DNA from: Fodinibacter sp963833495
GTDB lineage: Bacteria; Actinomycetota; Actinomycetes; Actinomycetales; Dermatophilaceae
DNA: 64,000 nt
Direction: 5' to 3'
NCBI GenBank assembly: GCA_963833495.1
Contig: CAWHYJ010000020.1
Coordinates: forward strand, 1-64,000
The notes beneath the pieces were generated by a model that saw only the letters and a list, made by a program, of their open reading frames with translations, had not been told where the DNA came from and made no database searches. Below, piece by piece: positions 1 to 12,201 of the stretch. How positions within the stretch are numbered: position 1 is the first letter of the stretch; every line of letters begins with the position of its first letter. The position numbers were made by a program, and so were the translations under genes.

Positions 1-2
1 TG

Positions 3-1849
<1,847 letters not shown>

Positions 1850-1904
1850 GCGCTCTGGTGTCGGCACGGTGCGCGGGGTGCGACGAACGACGAGGCCGCA
1901 GACC

Positions 1905-1910
1905 TAGACT
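1905..1910 (+). promoter_or_regulatory. -10-like hexamer TAGACT upstream of the dioxygenase gene
   Basis: TAGACT sits 7 nt before an in-frame ATG at 1918, the spacing seen at leaderless genes throughout this window. Transcription would start near 1918, giving either a leaderless protein 27 residues longer or an 81-nt leader in front of the ATG at 1999. Confidence 0.45.
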
Positions 1911-1998
1911 GGCCGGCATGGAGGCGGCAGCTGCCACCGGGCAGCCCGCAGCGGGATGGTGCCCCCGCGTCCGTCGGCACCAGTTGGGAGCTCACCGC

Positions 1999-2889
1999 AT
2001 GACCGCCACCGTGCCCGCGCCCACCGGCTTCGAGCCGCTCGACCCGGCCATCCGCGAGCAGTACGACCGCGACGGCTTCGTCGTGATCCCGAACGCCCTG
2101 CCGGAGGAGGACCGCGCCTACTTCGAGGACGCCGTCGACCGGATCTACGCCGAGGAGGAGGCCGCCGGGGAGCTGCGACCCGACCGCTCGATCCACGTCA
2201 TGGGCTGGATGCACCGCGACCCGCGCTTCGTCGAGCTGCTGACCTGGCCGCGGACGTTCCCGTACATCTGGGGGACGATGGGCTGGAACATCTACACGCA
2301 CCACAACCACATCGACGTGAACCCCCCGAAGGACGAGCCGCCCTTCTGGAACTGGCACCAGGACGGCTACCGGCAGAACTCCGACATCGACATGGACGTG
2401 CGTCCGATGTTCATGACGAAGATCAGCTACGCGCTCACCGACCTCTCCGAGCCGGGCTACGGCAACACCAAGGTCATCCCCGGCAGCCACAAGAGCAACA
2501 CGCTGGCCGGCCGCCCCGAGAAGGCCGGCGACCCGATCATCGAGCCCGAGGGCGCCGTCGAGGTGCTGCTCAACCCCGGCGACGCGTTCATCTTCGACCG
2601 CCGGCTGTGGCACTCGCGCTCGATGAACACCAGCGAGCGCATCCGCAAGCTGATGTTCATCGGCTACACCTACCGCTGGATCCGCCCGCTCGACGAGGCC
2701 GTCGCCGACCAGGGCTCCGACTGGTTCAAGGGCCTGACCCCCCTGCAGCAGCAGCTGCTCGGATACGGCCCCGACCACGCGTCGTTCTGGGGCATCAAGC
2801 AGAGCGGCTGGATCGACGACGAGATCCCGCTGCGCGCCGAGCTCAAGGAGCGCGGCCTGCTCGACCGCGAGGTCCCCTTCCTGCGTTGA
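1999..2889 (+). CDS. Phytanoyl-CoA dioxygenase (PhyH) family protein
   Basis: Predicted non-heme Fe(II)/2-oxoglutarate-dependent dioxygenase of 296 residues, intact. The 2-His-1-carboxylate iron triad is visible: HxD at His120/Asp122 in WNWHQDGYR and the distal His205 in LWHSRS, followed about ten residues later by Arg in SERIRKL, the usual 2-oxoglutarate ligand position. Substrate unknown: the family hydroxylates phytanoyl-CoA but also many secondary metabolites and compatible solutes. I chose ATG 1999, preceded by GGGAG, because PhyH similarity begins just after it. An in-frame ATG at 1918 with a -10 box 7 nt upstream is a real alternative. It converges on the GH2 gene and shares a long terminator hairpin with it. 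Confidence 0.8.
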   Translation: MTATVPAPTGFEPLDPAIREQYDRDGFVVIPNALPEEDRAYFEDAVDRIYAEEEAAGELRPDRSIHVMGWMHRDPRFVELLTWPRTFPYIWGTMGWNIYTHHNHIDVNPPKDEPPFWNWHQDGYRQNSDIDMDVRPMFMTKISYALTDLSEPGYGNTKVIPGSHKSNTLAGRPEKAGDPIIEPEGAVEVLLNPGDAFIFDRRLWHSRSMNTSERIRKLMFIGYTYRWIRPLDEAVADQGSDWFKGLTPLQQQLLGYGPDHASFWGIKQSGWIDDEIPLRAELKERGLLDREVPFLR

Positions 2890-2898
2890 CGCGCCCGT

Positions 2899-2955
2899 CG
2901 ACAGTAGAGAACACGCCGCCTCCGGTTCGCCGGGGCGGCGTGTTCTCTACTGTCG
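2899..2955. terminator. Bidirectional terminator, perfect 22-bp stem
   Basis: The arms 2899-2920 and 2934-2955 are perfect inverted repeats of 22 nt. Inside them is a second CCGG/CCGG stem closed by a TTCG tetraloop (2926-2929). The element lies between the convergent PhyH and GH2 genes and contains the TAG stop codon of the GH2 gene (2947-2949) in its right arm. Confidence 0.85.
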
Positions 2956-5431
2956 TCCGGTCGGGGGCGGCCCGACCAGCTGGTTCGCGCTGCGCAGCAC
3001 CCCGGGGTCCGAGAACCGCTCGACGGGGATGCCGTGCGCACCCCGCACGCAGAAGGTGGCCGACTCACCGGGCAGCAGGGTGACCAGCCCCCGGTCGACC
3101 GTGGCGCCGGGGTGCAGCTTGTCGACGAGCAACGTGACGTCGCGCAGCAGCACCTGGGCGGTGACGGTCACCTCGGTGATGCCCTCCCCCGCCATGCCTC
3201 CACGTTCGGCGACCTCGACCCGGGCGGCGGGCGGCGGCAGCTCGCTGTGCCGGGGCTCGGCGGGGAACCACAGCCCCCGCGTGCCGAGGCCCTCGGCCAC
3301 GAGCAGCTCACCCGCGCGGTCCTCGAACGCACCCACGGATGCCGGCACCTCCACCGAGCGCGAAGACCGGGCGGCGACCGTCACCGGCACCCGGGCCGTG
3401 ACGAGCACCGTGCCGTCGAACCGGCGGCGGGTCAGCACGACCTCGCCCTCCGATTGGTCGTCGGTGTCGTTGCCGAGCGACACCCGCAGGCCGTCGCCGT
3501 CCGGCTGCAGCGTCACGACCCGGGGGGCGAAGGCGTCGCGCAGGGCGAACCAGAGCGGCTTCTCGTGGCCGTCGCCGTCGACGGCCGCCCACGAGGTGAC
3601 CGGCCAGCAGTCGTTCAGCTGCCACACCACGGCGCCCGACGTGTGCGGCGCCAGGGAGCGGAACCAGCCCAGCGCGCACGAGACGGCGTTGGCCTGGTTC
3701 AGCTGCATGGCCCAGTGCCAGGTCTCCATGTCGTCGGGCACCCGGTAGTGCGGCAGCAGGCCCGAGCTGAGCTTGACGTTCCCGTCGAGCGCCTTCTGGT
3801 GCACGATCATCCCCGGCGACTCGGGGGTCAGCGGGTCGTCGCTGACGGCGCGGGTCAGGGTCGACCAGGCCGGTGGCCCCTGCCACCCGAACTCGGCCAC
3901 GAACCGTGGGCGCACCTCGCGGTAGGTCGCCCAGTCCCGGGTGTTCCACTGCTCCCACAGGTGCATCGCGCCGTGCGACTCGTCGTTCGGGTGCTGGCCG
4001 TGCGGGCTGAACGGGCTGCCGGGCACGTACGGCACGTGCGGTGCGAGCTCGTCGACGATGCCGGGCAGCAGCTCGTAGTAGTAGAGGGCCCCCCAGGTGC
4101 GGCCGTCGAGCCGCTCCTTCCACCCCCAGTCCTCGTGGCCCCAGAGGTTCTCGTTGTTGCCGCAGAGCAGGGCCAGCGAGGCGTGGTGGGCGAGCCGCGC
4201 GACCTGCTGCCGTGCCTCGGCCTCGACCTCGCTGCGCAGCGGCTCCTCCTCGGGGTAGGCCGCGCAGGCGAAGAGGAAGTCCTGCCAGGTGAGCAGGCCG
4301 AGCTCGTCGCACACGTCGTAGAAGTCGTCGGGCTCGTAGATGCCGCCGCCCCAGACCCGCACCAGGTTGACGTTGGCCGCCTTCGCCTGGGCCAGCCGGG
4401 TGGCGTACCGGGCCCGGTCGACGCGGGTCGGGAACGCGTCGTCGGGGATCCAGTTGACGCCCTTGACCAGGATCGGGCGGTCGTTGACGACCAGCTGGAA
4501 GGGGGTGCCCACGGCATCCGGCTCGGTGTCCCAGCGCAGCGTGCGGAACCCGACCCGGCGGGTCGCCGTGTCGAGCACCTCGTCACCGGCCGTGAGCTCG
4601 AGCCGCACGCCGTAGAGCGGCTGGGCGCCGTGGCCGACCGGCCACCAGCGCTCGACGGCGCCGAGCTCGACCTCGAGGGTCACCTCGTCGTGGCCGGCGG
4701 GCAGCACCGCGGATGCCGTGGTGCCGGCGACGTCGAGGGTGGCCGTGAGGTCTGGTGGTCTCCATGCCAAGGGCGCGGGCCACCCGCACCGTCGCGCGCA
4801 CCCGGCCGCCCGTGCCGTCGGGCTCGGCGAGCACGCGCACCTCGTCGAGGCGGGCCGTGCTCCACGACACCAGGTGCGCCGGGCGCCAGATGCCGCTGGT
4901 GCAGGTGGCGATGCCCCAGTCCCACCCGAAGCTGCAGGCCGACTTGCGGATCGCCTCGTACGGCATCGGGTAGGGCCGCGGCCGGGCCCCGAGGGCGACG
5001 CTCTGCGCGTTCGCGTGGCGCACCGGGCTCCGGAAGGCGACAGCGAGGTGGTGCTCGCCAGCCCCCAGCCGGTCGGTGACGTCGACGCGGTACCCGCGGT
5101 GCTGGTTGGCCACCTCGGCCACCACCTCGCCGTCGAGCAGCACCGTCGCCACCGTGTCGAGCCCGTCGAAGACCAGCTCGTGGCGCTGTGCCCCAGCGAG
5201 GTCGTCCGCGGTGAGCACCAGCGCGCACTCGTAGGTCCAGTCGACGAGCCCGATCCAGGCGAGCAGCGCCTCGTTGTCGTCGAGGTAGGGGTCGGGGATC
5301 AGGCCCGCCCGCAGCAGGTCGAGGTGCACGACCCCGGGCACCTCTGCCGGCACGACGGCATCCCGCAGGGCCTCGGGCACCGGGCCGGCCGCGGCGCGCA
5401 CCGTCCACCCGGTGCCGATCGGGCGGATCAC
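2947..5431 (-). CDS. GH2 beta-mannosidase-type glycosidase (one frame break)
   Basis: Retaining glycoside hydrolase of family 2, about 830 residues, most like beta-mannosidases. The N-terminal jelly-roll part includes HLDLLRAGLIPDPYLDDNE and SFGWDWG. The immunoglobulin-like domain leads into a TIM barrel with VKGVNWIPDDAFP and RVWGGGIYE, the acid/base in CGNNENLWG and the nucleophile Glu in VAEFGWQG. One extra base near 4752-4756 splits the gene into two frames; both halves join seamlessly in the protein family. The start is GTG at 5431, overlapping the TGA of the upstream membrane-protein gene (GTGA), so the two are translationally coupled. The stop lies inside the terminator hairpin. Confidence 0.85.
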
Positions 5432-5976
5432 TCCGGGGCGACCACGGTCTGGGCCGGCGCCAGCCAGCCGGCCCGGTTGACCCGGTGCAGCAGCACGACG
5501 GTGATGATGCCCACGACCACGAGCGCGAGCAGTCCGAGCACGTACAGGATCACCAGGGGCGTGGCCAGCAGCACCAGGCCCACGAGCTGCACGGCTCCCG
5601 CGACGGGCGCCGCGACCCGGATGCCGCTCGCCCACCGCCGCTGGTCGCTGTCGCCCACGACAGGGTCGAGGTCGCGGATGGCCGTGGCCAGCTGGTGCAG
5701 CACGACGACGTTGACCAGGATGCCGGCGAACGCAGCGCCGTACTCGATGCTGGCCACGCTGTTGGTGAACGGCGTCCCGGTGATGACCGAGACCGGGATG
5801 CCGACCAGCGCGGCCGCCCGCGCCCGGGCGAAGCCGGCGTGCAGGGCCGGGCCGCCGGCCAGGCCGATGAACAGCCAGGCGTAGCCCACCAGGTCGGGCA
5901 GCACGTCCCAGCCGAAGAGCGGGAGGTCGAGCACGACGACGAGGAGGCCCCAGGCGGCCCAGCTGAAACGCGGCAT
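5428..5976 (-). CDS. Small multi-pass membrane protein, unknown function
   Basis: Protein of 182 residues with about five hydrophobic segments (for example WAAWGLLVVVLDLPLFGW near the N-terminus and LVILYVLGLLALVVVGIITVV near the C-terminus). I do not recognise the family. The start ATG at 5976 is supported by a TAGGGT box exactly 7 nt upstream, so the mRNA is probably leaderless. The stop overlaps the GTG of the GH2 mannosidase by 4 nt, which suggests co-expression; a role in transport or sensing of the sugar substrate is only a guess. Confidence 0.65.
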   Translation of the reverse strand: MPRFSWAAWGLLVVVLDLPLFGWDVLPDLVGYAWLFIGLAGGPALHAGFARARAAALVGIPVSVITGTPFTNSVASIEYGAAFAGILVNVVVLHQLATAIRDLDPVVGDSDQRRWASGIRVAAPVAGAVQLVGLVLLATPLVILYVLGLLALVVVGIITVVLLHRVNRAGWLAPAQTVVAPE

Positions 5977-5983
5977 GGCGCAC

Positions 5984-5989
5984 ACCCTA
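5984..5989 (-). promoter_or_regulatory. -10-like TAGGGT, leaderless start of membrane protein
   Basis: Minus-strand TAGGGT ends 7 nt before the ATG at 5976. This fixes the likely transcription start at or next to the start codon. Confidence 0.5.
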
Positions 5990-6102
5990 GGCGGGCCCGG
6001 CCACCGGCGGGTCGACCTTCCGCCCGCCGGTGCCATCGGGTAGACAGGCGGCAGCCGCGGTGCGCCCACCGCCCGCCCACCGCCAGCCCTGCAGGAGGCC
6101 GC

Positions 6103-7408
6103 ATGCCGTTTCGCGACGTCGGGAAGGCCGCCCAGTCCGCCATCTACCGGGCCGGCACCTTCGGCCGTCGCCCCGAGGTGCCCACCGACGGTGCAGCACT
6201 CGAGCGGACCGCCCGGCGGGCGATGTCGCGGCGCGGGTTCGCCTACGTCGCCGGGTCGGCCGGCAGCGAGGAGACCGCCCGCGCCAACCGCGAGGCGTTC
6301 GGCCGGTGGCGGGTGGTGCCCCGCATGCTCGTCGACACCAGCGAGCGCGACCTCGGGGTCGAGCTGTTCGGGCGCCGGCACCCCTCACCGCTGCTCGTCG
6401 CCCCCATCGGCGTGCTGTCCGCGGCGCACTCCGACGCCGACCTCGCGGTCGCCCGGGCGGCGCGCGAGCAGGAGGTCACGCCCATCCTCAGCACCCAGGG
6501 CTCGGTGCCGATGGAGGAGGTGGCGGCCGCCCTCGGCGGCGCCGGCCACTGGTACCAGCTCTACTGGAGCAGCGACGACGACCTGGTCGCCAGCCTGGTG
6601 CACCGGGCCGAGGCGTGCGGCAGCGAGGCCATCGTCGTCACCCTCGACACGGCATACCTCGGCTGGCGTCCACGCGACCTCGACCTGGGGCACCTGCCGT
6701 TCGCCCGCGGCGAGGGCATCGCCCAGTACACCTCCGACCCGGTCTTCCGCCGGCTCGTCGCCGACCGGGTCGCCGCCAACGCCCGGGCCGACGCCGAGCC
6801 GCAGCCGCGGCCGCACACCGGCGGCGGTGCGCACGCTGGTGTCCCTGAGCCGCAACCACCCCGGCGACACCCGGCACAACCTGTCGGCCCCCGAGCCCCG
6901 GGCCGCCGTCGAGACCTTCCTCGACGTGTTCTCCCGTCCCTCACTCAGCTGGGCCGACCTGCCACGTCTGCGCGAGCTGACCCGCCTGCCGGTGGTGCTC
7001 AAGGGGGTGCTGCACCCCGACGACGCGCGGCGCGCGGTCGACGAGGGGGTCGACGGCATCCTCGTGTCGAACCACGGCGGCCGGCAGGTCGACCGCTCGG
7101 TCGCGGCCCTCGACGCGCTGCCCGGCGTCGTCGATGCCGTGCGCTTCTCGGGCTCCGACGTCCCCGTGCTGTTCGACAGCGGCATCCGCTCGGGCGCCGA
7201 CGTGTTCCTCGCGCTCGCCCTCGGTGCGGGTGCCGTCGGCATCGGGCGGCCGCACGTCTACGGGCTGGCGATCGCCGGCCAGGCGGGGGTCGCCGAGGTG
7301 CTGCGCAACCTGCGCGCCGAGCTCGACCTCACGATGGCCCTGACCGGCTGCCGCACCCTGGCCGACATCACGAGTGACCGCCTCGTCGAGGCCCCCCTCC
7401 CCCACTGA
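6103..7408 (+). CDS. FMN-dependent alpha-hydroxy-acid dehydrogenase, lactate 2-monooxygenase-like (one frame break)
   Basis: TIM-barrel flavoprotein of about 434 residues in the lactate oxidase / lactate 2-monooxygenase / LldD family, oxidising L-lactate or a related 2-hydroxy acid to the keto acid. Motifs in order: AYVAGSAGSEETARANREAF, LLVAPIGV, YQLYW, VVTLDTAYLGWRPRDL, VVLKGV, SNHGGRQVD (catalytic His), VLFDSGIRSGADV and AVGIGRPHVYG. The GWRPRDL...TSDPVF stretch before loop 4 is typical of lactate 2-monooxygenase. One extra base near 6818-6822, in the variable loop, shifts the frame. ATG 6103 is preceded by GCAGGAGG at good spacing; a TAGACA box at about 6041 may be its -10. Confidence 0.85.
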
Positions 7409-7459
7409 CCCGCCACAACTTTCTCGCCCGGTGCGGGACGGTCGGGATGCCGGGGGGCG

Positions 7460-10042
7460 TCAGGCGTTGGCGACCAGACCGAGCTCGCTGGGCCGGGCCA
7501 GCCCGTCGTGCTTGGGCAGCACGCGCACGGTGTAACCGAACGCACCCGAGGAGCGCAGCACCAGGTCGCCGGCGAACTGGTGGCGACCGTGCTCGTAGGA
7601 CTCCACGTGCGCCAGCGGCACCGACGAGACGTCGTGCAGCTCGTCACCGTGGTGGTTGGTGCGCCCGTGCACGACCTGCACCTCGACGTCGTCGGGGGTG
7701 AGGTCGCCGAGCGAGACGTAGCTCGTGACGTGCAGCGTCTCGCCGAGCTCGGGGCTGTCACCGACGCCGGAGGACTCCACGTGGTCGACGTGCACCTCGC
7801 GCCAGGCACTGCGGGCCTTGGCCTTGTAGGTGGCGAGGTCGCGCGCCCCGGCGTAGTCGCCCTCGCGCAGCGCCCAGCCGGAGCGGGCCGCGGGCACGTA
7901 GAGCTTCTCGGTGTAGTCGCGCACCATCCGGCTGGCCCGCACCTTCGGCCCCAGGGTGGTGATCGTGTGCAGCATCATCGCCAGCCAGTTCTGCGGCAGG
8001 CCGTTCTCGTCGGTGTCGTAGAACCGCGGGGCGACCTGGCGCTCGACGAGCTGGTAGAGCGCGCGGGCCTCGATGTCGTCACGGCGCTCGGGGTCCTCGA
8101 CGCCGTCGGCCGTGGGGATGGCCCAGCCGTTCTTGCCGTCGAACCACTCGTCCCACCAGCCGTCGAGGATGGACAGGTTGAGCGCGCCGTTGAGCGCGGC
8201 CTTCATCCCGGACGTGCCGCAGGCCTCGAACGGGCGCAGCGGGTTGTTGAGCCAGACGTCGCAGCCCGGGTAGAGGTGCAGCGCCATGGCGATGTCGTAG
8301 TTCGGCAGGAAGACGATGCGGTGGCGCACCTCGGGGTCGTCGGCGAACTTCACCAGCTGCTGGATCAGCTGCTTGCCGGTCTCGTCGGCGGGGTGCGACT
8401 TGCCGGCGATGACCAGCTGCACCGGCCGGGTCGGGTGCAGCAGCAGCTTCTTGAGCCGCACGGGGTCGCGCAGCATCAGGGTGAGCCGCTTGTAGGTGGG
8501 CACGCGGCGGGCGAAGCCGATGGTGAGCACGTCGGGGTCGAGGATCTCGTCGGTCCAGGCCAGCTCGGCCGGCGAGGCCCCGCGCTCGAGCCACGACTGC
8601 CGGGTGCGGCGCCGGGCCTCCTCGACGAGCTGCAGGCGCAGCGCGCGCTTGGTCGCCCACACGGCATCGCGCGGCACGGTGGAGAACCGCTCCCAGGACT
8701 CCTGGGTGTCGAGGTCCTTGACGTCGGCGTGGGTGCGGGCCACCTCGAACACCTTGCGGTCGACCCAGGTGGGGCCGTGCACGCCGTTGGTGATCGAGGT
8801 GATCGGCACCTCGGTGTCGTCGAAGCCCGGCCACAGCCCGTCGAACATCTCGCGGCTCACGACGCCGTGCAGCTGCGAGACGCCGTTGGCGCGCTGCGCG
8901 AGCCGCAGGCCCATGACGGCCATGTTGAACATGCCGGCCGAGCCGCCCTCGTAGGTCTCGGCGCCCAGCTGCAGCAGCCGCTCGACGGGCACGCCCTCGA
9001 GGGCCTGCGCCCCGCCGAAGTAGAGCTCGATGAGTGAGGAGTCGAAGCGGTCGATGCCGGCGGGCACCGGGGTGTGGGTGGTGAAGACGGTGGCGCCGCG
9101 CACGGCCTCGAGCGCCTCGTCGAAGCTCATCGCCTCGGCGCGCACGAGCTCGCTGATCCGCTCGACGCCGAGGAAGCCGGCGTGGCCCTCGTTGGCGTGG
9201 TAGACGTCGGGGGTGGGGGCGCCGGTGATCTGCGACCACAGCCGCAGCGCGCGCACGCCGCCCATGCCGAGCAGCATCTCCTGCTGCAGGCGCAGCTCGC
9301 CGCCGCCGCCGTAGAGGCGCTCGGTGATGCTGCGCGCGGCCTCGTCGTTCTCGTGCACGTCGGAGTCGAGCAGCAGCAGCGGCACCCGGCCGACCTGGGC
9401 CCGCCAGATGTGGGCGTGCAGCTCGCGGCCGCCGGGCAGCTCGATGGTGACGCCCGCGGGCTCGCCGTCCTCGTCGCGCAGCAGCGACAGCGGCAGCCCG
9501 TCGGGGTCGAGCACCGGGTAGTCCTCCTGCTGCCAGCCGTCGCGGTTCAGGCTCTGCCGGAAGTAGCCGGTCTTGTAGAACAGGCCGACGCCCACGATCG
9601 GCACGCCGATGTCGGAGGCCGCCTTGAGGTGGTCGCCGGCCAGGATGCCCAGGCCGCCGGAGTACTGCGGCAGGGCGGCGGTGATGCCGAACTCCGCGCT
9701 GAAGTAGGCGATCGCCGAGGGCACGCCCTCCTCCTGCTCGCTGCCCCACCGCTGGTACCAGCGGTCCTCACCGAGGTAGCGGTCGAGGGCCTCCTTGGCG
9801 GTGTCGACCCGCTCGACGAAGGCCGGGTCGTTGGCCAGCCGCTCGAGCTCGAGCGGCTCGACGGCCGAGAGCATCGCGACGGGGTCCTCGCCCACTGCGG
9901 CCCACCGGGCCGGGTCGATGGACTCGAAGAGGTCGCGCAGCGGGGGGTGCCAGCTCCACCTCAGGTTCATCGCGAGGTCGCCGAGCGCGGCGATGCGGGC
10001 AGGGAGCACGGGGCGCACGCTGAAGCGGCGGATGGCCTTCAC
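7460..10042 (-). CDS. glgP: Alpha-glucan phosphorylase
   Basis: GT35 phosphorylase of 860 residues, intact, releasing glucose 1-phosphate from the non-reducing ends of glycogen. It has the actinobacterial N-terminal domain (MNLRWSWHP, YFSAEFGI, YSGGLGILAGDHLKAASD), DVYHANEGHAGF, and the PLP site EACGTSGMKAALNG with the Schiff-base Lys near residue 614. The GTG at 10042 is supported by a TACGAT box 8 nt upstream, giving a leaderless transcript. It is divergent from glgE and shares the upstream region containing a LacI-type operator-like palindrome. Glucose 1-phosphate from this enzyme would feed pgm at 19.9 kb. Confidence 0.93.
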   Translation of the reverse strand: MKAIRRFSVRPVLPARIAALGDLAMNLRWSWHPPLRDLFESIDPARWAAVGEDPVAMLSAVEPLELERLANDPAFVERVDTAKEALDRYLGEDRWYQRWGSEQEEGVPSAIAYFSAEFGITAALPQYSGGLGILAGDHLKAASDIGVPIVGVGLFYKTGYFRQSLNRDGWQQEDYPVLDPDGLPLSLLRDEDGEPAGVTIELPGGRELHAHIWRAQVGRVPLLLLDSDVHENDEAARSITERLYGGGGELRLQQEMLLGMGGVRALRLWSQITGAPTPDVYHANEGHAGFLGVERISELVRAEAMSFDEALEAVRGATVFTTHTPVPAGIDRFDSSLIELYFGGAQALEGVPVERLLQLGAETYEGGSAGMFNMAVMGLRLAQRANGVSQLHGVVSREMFDGLWPGFDDTEVPITSITNGVHGPTWVDRKVFEVARTHADVKDLDTQESWERFSTVPRDAVWATKRALRLQLVEEARRRTRQSWLERGASPAELAWTDEILDPDVLTIGFARRVPTYKRLTLMLRDPVRLKKLLLHPTRPVQLVIAGKSHPADETGKQLIQQLVKFADDPEVRHRIVFLPNYDIAMALHLYPGCDVWLNNPLRPFEACGTSGMKAALNGALNLSILDGWWDEWFDGKNGWAIPTADGVEDPERRDDIEARALYQLVERQVAPRFYDTDENGLPQNWLAMMLHTITTLGPKVRASRMVRDYTEKLYVPAARSGWALREGDYAGARDLATYKAKARSAWREVHVDHVESSGVGDSPELGETLHVTSYVSLGDLTPDDVEVQVVHGRTNHHGDELHDVSSVPLAHVESYEHGRHQFAGDLVLRSSGAFGYTVRVLPKHDGLARPSELGLVANA

Positions 10043-10050
10043 GAGGGGTC

Positions 10051-10056
10051 ATCGTA
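10051..10056 (-). promoter_or_regulatory. -10-like TACGAT of glgP
   Basis: Minus-strand TACGAT lies 8 nt before the glgP GTG. The corresponding -35 region (10074-10079) falls inside the operator-like palindrome at 10067-10080. Confidence 0.5.
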
Positions 10057-10066
10057 GGGCACGTGG

Positions 10067-10080
10067 GTAAAACGCTTTCA
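10067..10080. promoter_or_regulatory. LacI-family operator-like palindrome
   Basis: Read on the minus strand the site is TGAAAGCGTTTTAC. It matches 12 of 14 positions of the LacI/GalR catabolite-type consensus TGWAARCGYTWNCW with the diagnostic central CG. It covers the predicted -35 of glgP and lies about 100 nt upstream of glgE, so a repressor here could control both divergent units. No LacI-type regulator gene is present in the window. Confidence 0.55.
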
Positions 10081-10164
10081 TCCGGAACTTTCACGCGGTC
10101 GTCATGATCTTGCGGTGCGAGATCCGGGATGCCGTGTGGCGTGTTCCGCCCCGGTCGTGGCCGG

Positions 10165-10170
10165 TAGGTT
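10165..10170 (+). promoter_or_regulatory. -10-like TAGGTT of glgE
   Basis: TAGGTT ends 7 nt before the GTG at 10178, which identifies that GTG as the probable leaderless start. Confidence 0.5.
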
Positions 10171-10177
10171 CGTCGTT

Positions 10178-12201
10178 GTGTCTGCAGCCCCTCACACCTC
10201 TGCCCCCCAGCACCCGATCGGCCGCATCCCCGTCCTCGACGTCAGACCCTGCGTCGACAACGGTGCCCGCCCCGCCAAGGCGGTGGTCGACGAGCAGGTC
10301 GAGGTCACGGCCACCGTCTTCCGCGAGGGCCACGACGCCGTCAACGCCTCGGTGGTGCTCACCGACCCCACCGGCGCCGAGCTCGTGCTGCCGATGACCT
10401 GCACCAACCCCGGCCTGAACACCTGGGTGGCCACGGTGTCCGCCACCTCGACGGGCTGGTGGTCGTACCGGGTCGAGGGCTGGTCGGACCCCTACGGCAC
10501 CTGGGAGCACGACGCCACGATCAAGGTCCAGGCCGACGTCGACACCGAGCTGATGCTCGCCGAGGGCGCCCTGCTGCTCGAGCGCGCCCGCGACGAGGTG
10601 CCGCGCACGGCGGCCCAGAAGGCGGTGCTCTCGGATGCCGTGCTGGGCCTGCGCGACACCACCCGGCCCGCCGCCGTGCGCCTCAAGGCCGGCACCGACA
10701 CCTCCGTCGAGCGCGAGCTGGCCGCACGCCCGCTGCGCGACCACGTCACCCCGTCCGCCGACCTCGCCCTGCTCGTCGAGCGCGAGCTGGCCCTGTGCGG
10801 CGCCTGGTACGAGCTCTTCCCACGCAGCGAGGGCGCGACCTACGACGAGAAGGAGCACCGCTGGACCACCGGCACCCTGCGCACCGCCGCGAAGCGGCTG
10901 CCCGCCATCGCGGCGATGGGCTTCGACGTCGTCTACCTCACGCCCATCCACCCGATCGGGCAGGCGGCCAAGAAGGGCCCGAACAACACCCTCGACGCCC
11001 GCCCCGAGGACCCCGGCAGCCCCTATGCCATCGGCTCGGCCGACGGCGGCCACGACGCCATCCACCCCGACCTGGGCACCTTCGACGACTTCGACGCCTT
11101 CGTGGCCGAGTCGCGCCGCCTGGGGATGGAGGTCGCCATGGACCTCGCGCTCCAGTGCTCCCCCGACCACCCGTGGGTCACGAGCCACCCCGAGTGGTTC
11201 ACCACCCGCGCCGACGGCACCATCGCCTACGCCGAGAACCCGCCCAAGAAGTACCAGGACATCTACCCGCTGAACTTCGACAACGACCCCGGCGGCATCT
11301 ACGCCGCGGTGCGCGCGGTCGTGCAGGTGTGGATCGACCACGGGGTCACCGCTTTCCGGGTCGACAACCCGCACACCAAGCCGGTGGAGTTCTGGCAGTG
11401 GCTGATCGCCGACGTCGCGAAGGACCACCCCGAGGTGATCTGGCTGGCCGAGGCGTTCACCCAGCCCGCGATGATGCACACGCTGGGCAAGGTCGGCTTC
11501 CAGCAGAGCTACACCTACTACACGTGGCGCAACAGCGCCTACGACCTGCGCGAGTACCTCACCGAGCTGTCCGGTGAGGCCGCCGCCTACATGCGCCCGT
11601 CGTTCTGGCCCACCACGCACGACATCCTCACGCCCTACATGCAGTTCGGCGGCCCGGCCGCCTGGAAGCTGCGGGCGATGCTCGCGGCCACCCTCGTGCC
11701 GACCTACGGCATCTACGCCGGCTACGAGCTGATGGAGCACGTGGCACGACCCGGCGCCGAGGAGCAGATCGACAACGAGAAGTACGAGTTCAAGAACCGG
11801 CACTGGGAGGACTACGAGCCCGGCGGCAGCAAGGCCGGGCGCTCCCTGGCCGGCTGGCTCACCATGATCAACGACGTGCGGCGGGCGCACCCCGCGCTGC
11901 ACCGGTTGCGCAACATCACGTTCCACCACGTCGACGACGAGAACTTCCTGGCCTTCTCCAAGCGCCGCAGGCTGCCCGACGGCACCGACGACGTCGTCGT
12001 GGTGGTCGCCAACCTCGACCCCCACTCGACCCGCGCCACCACCGTGCGGCTGGACATGGCAGCGCTCGGCCTCGAGCCGGGTGACAGCTTCGAGGCGCAC
12101 GACCTCGTCACCGACGAGCGCTGGACCTGGCAGCGCGACAACTACGTGCGGCTCGGTCCGGAGGTCGAACCCGTGCACGTCATCGCCGTGAGGAGGCCTT
12201 G

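Noticed and set aside
10091..12178. Long open frame of 695 codons antisense to glgE
   Set aside because: Its Val/Gly/Arg/His/Glu/Asp-rich translation is the typical shadow of a high-GC gene with G/C third positions; glgE itself is fully conserved. The same applies to long antisense frames opposite glgP, treS, GH2 and ATP synthase genes.
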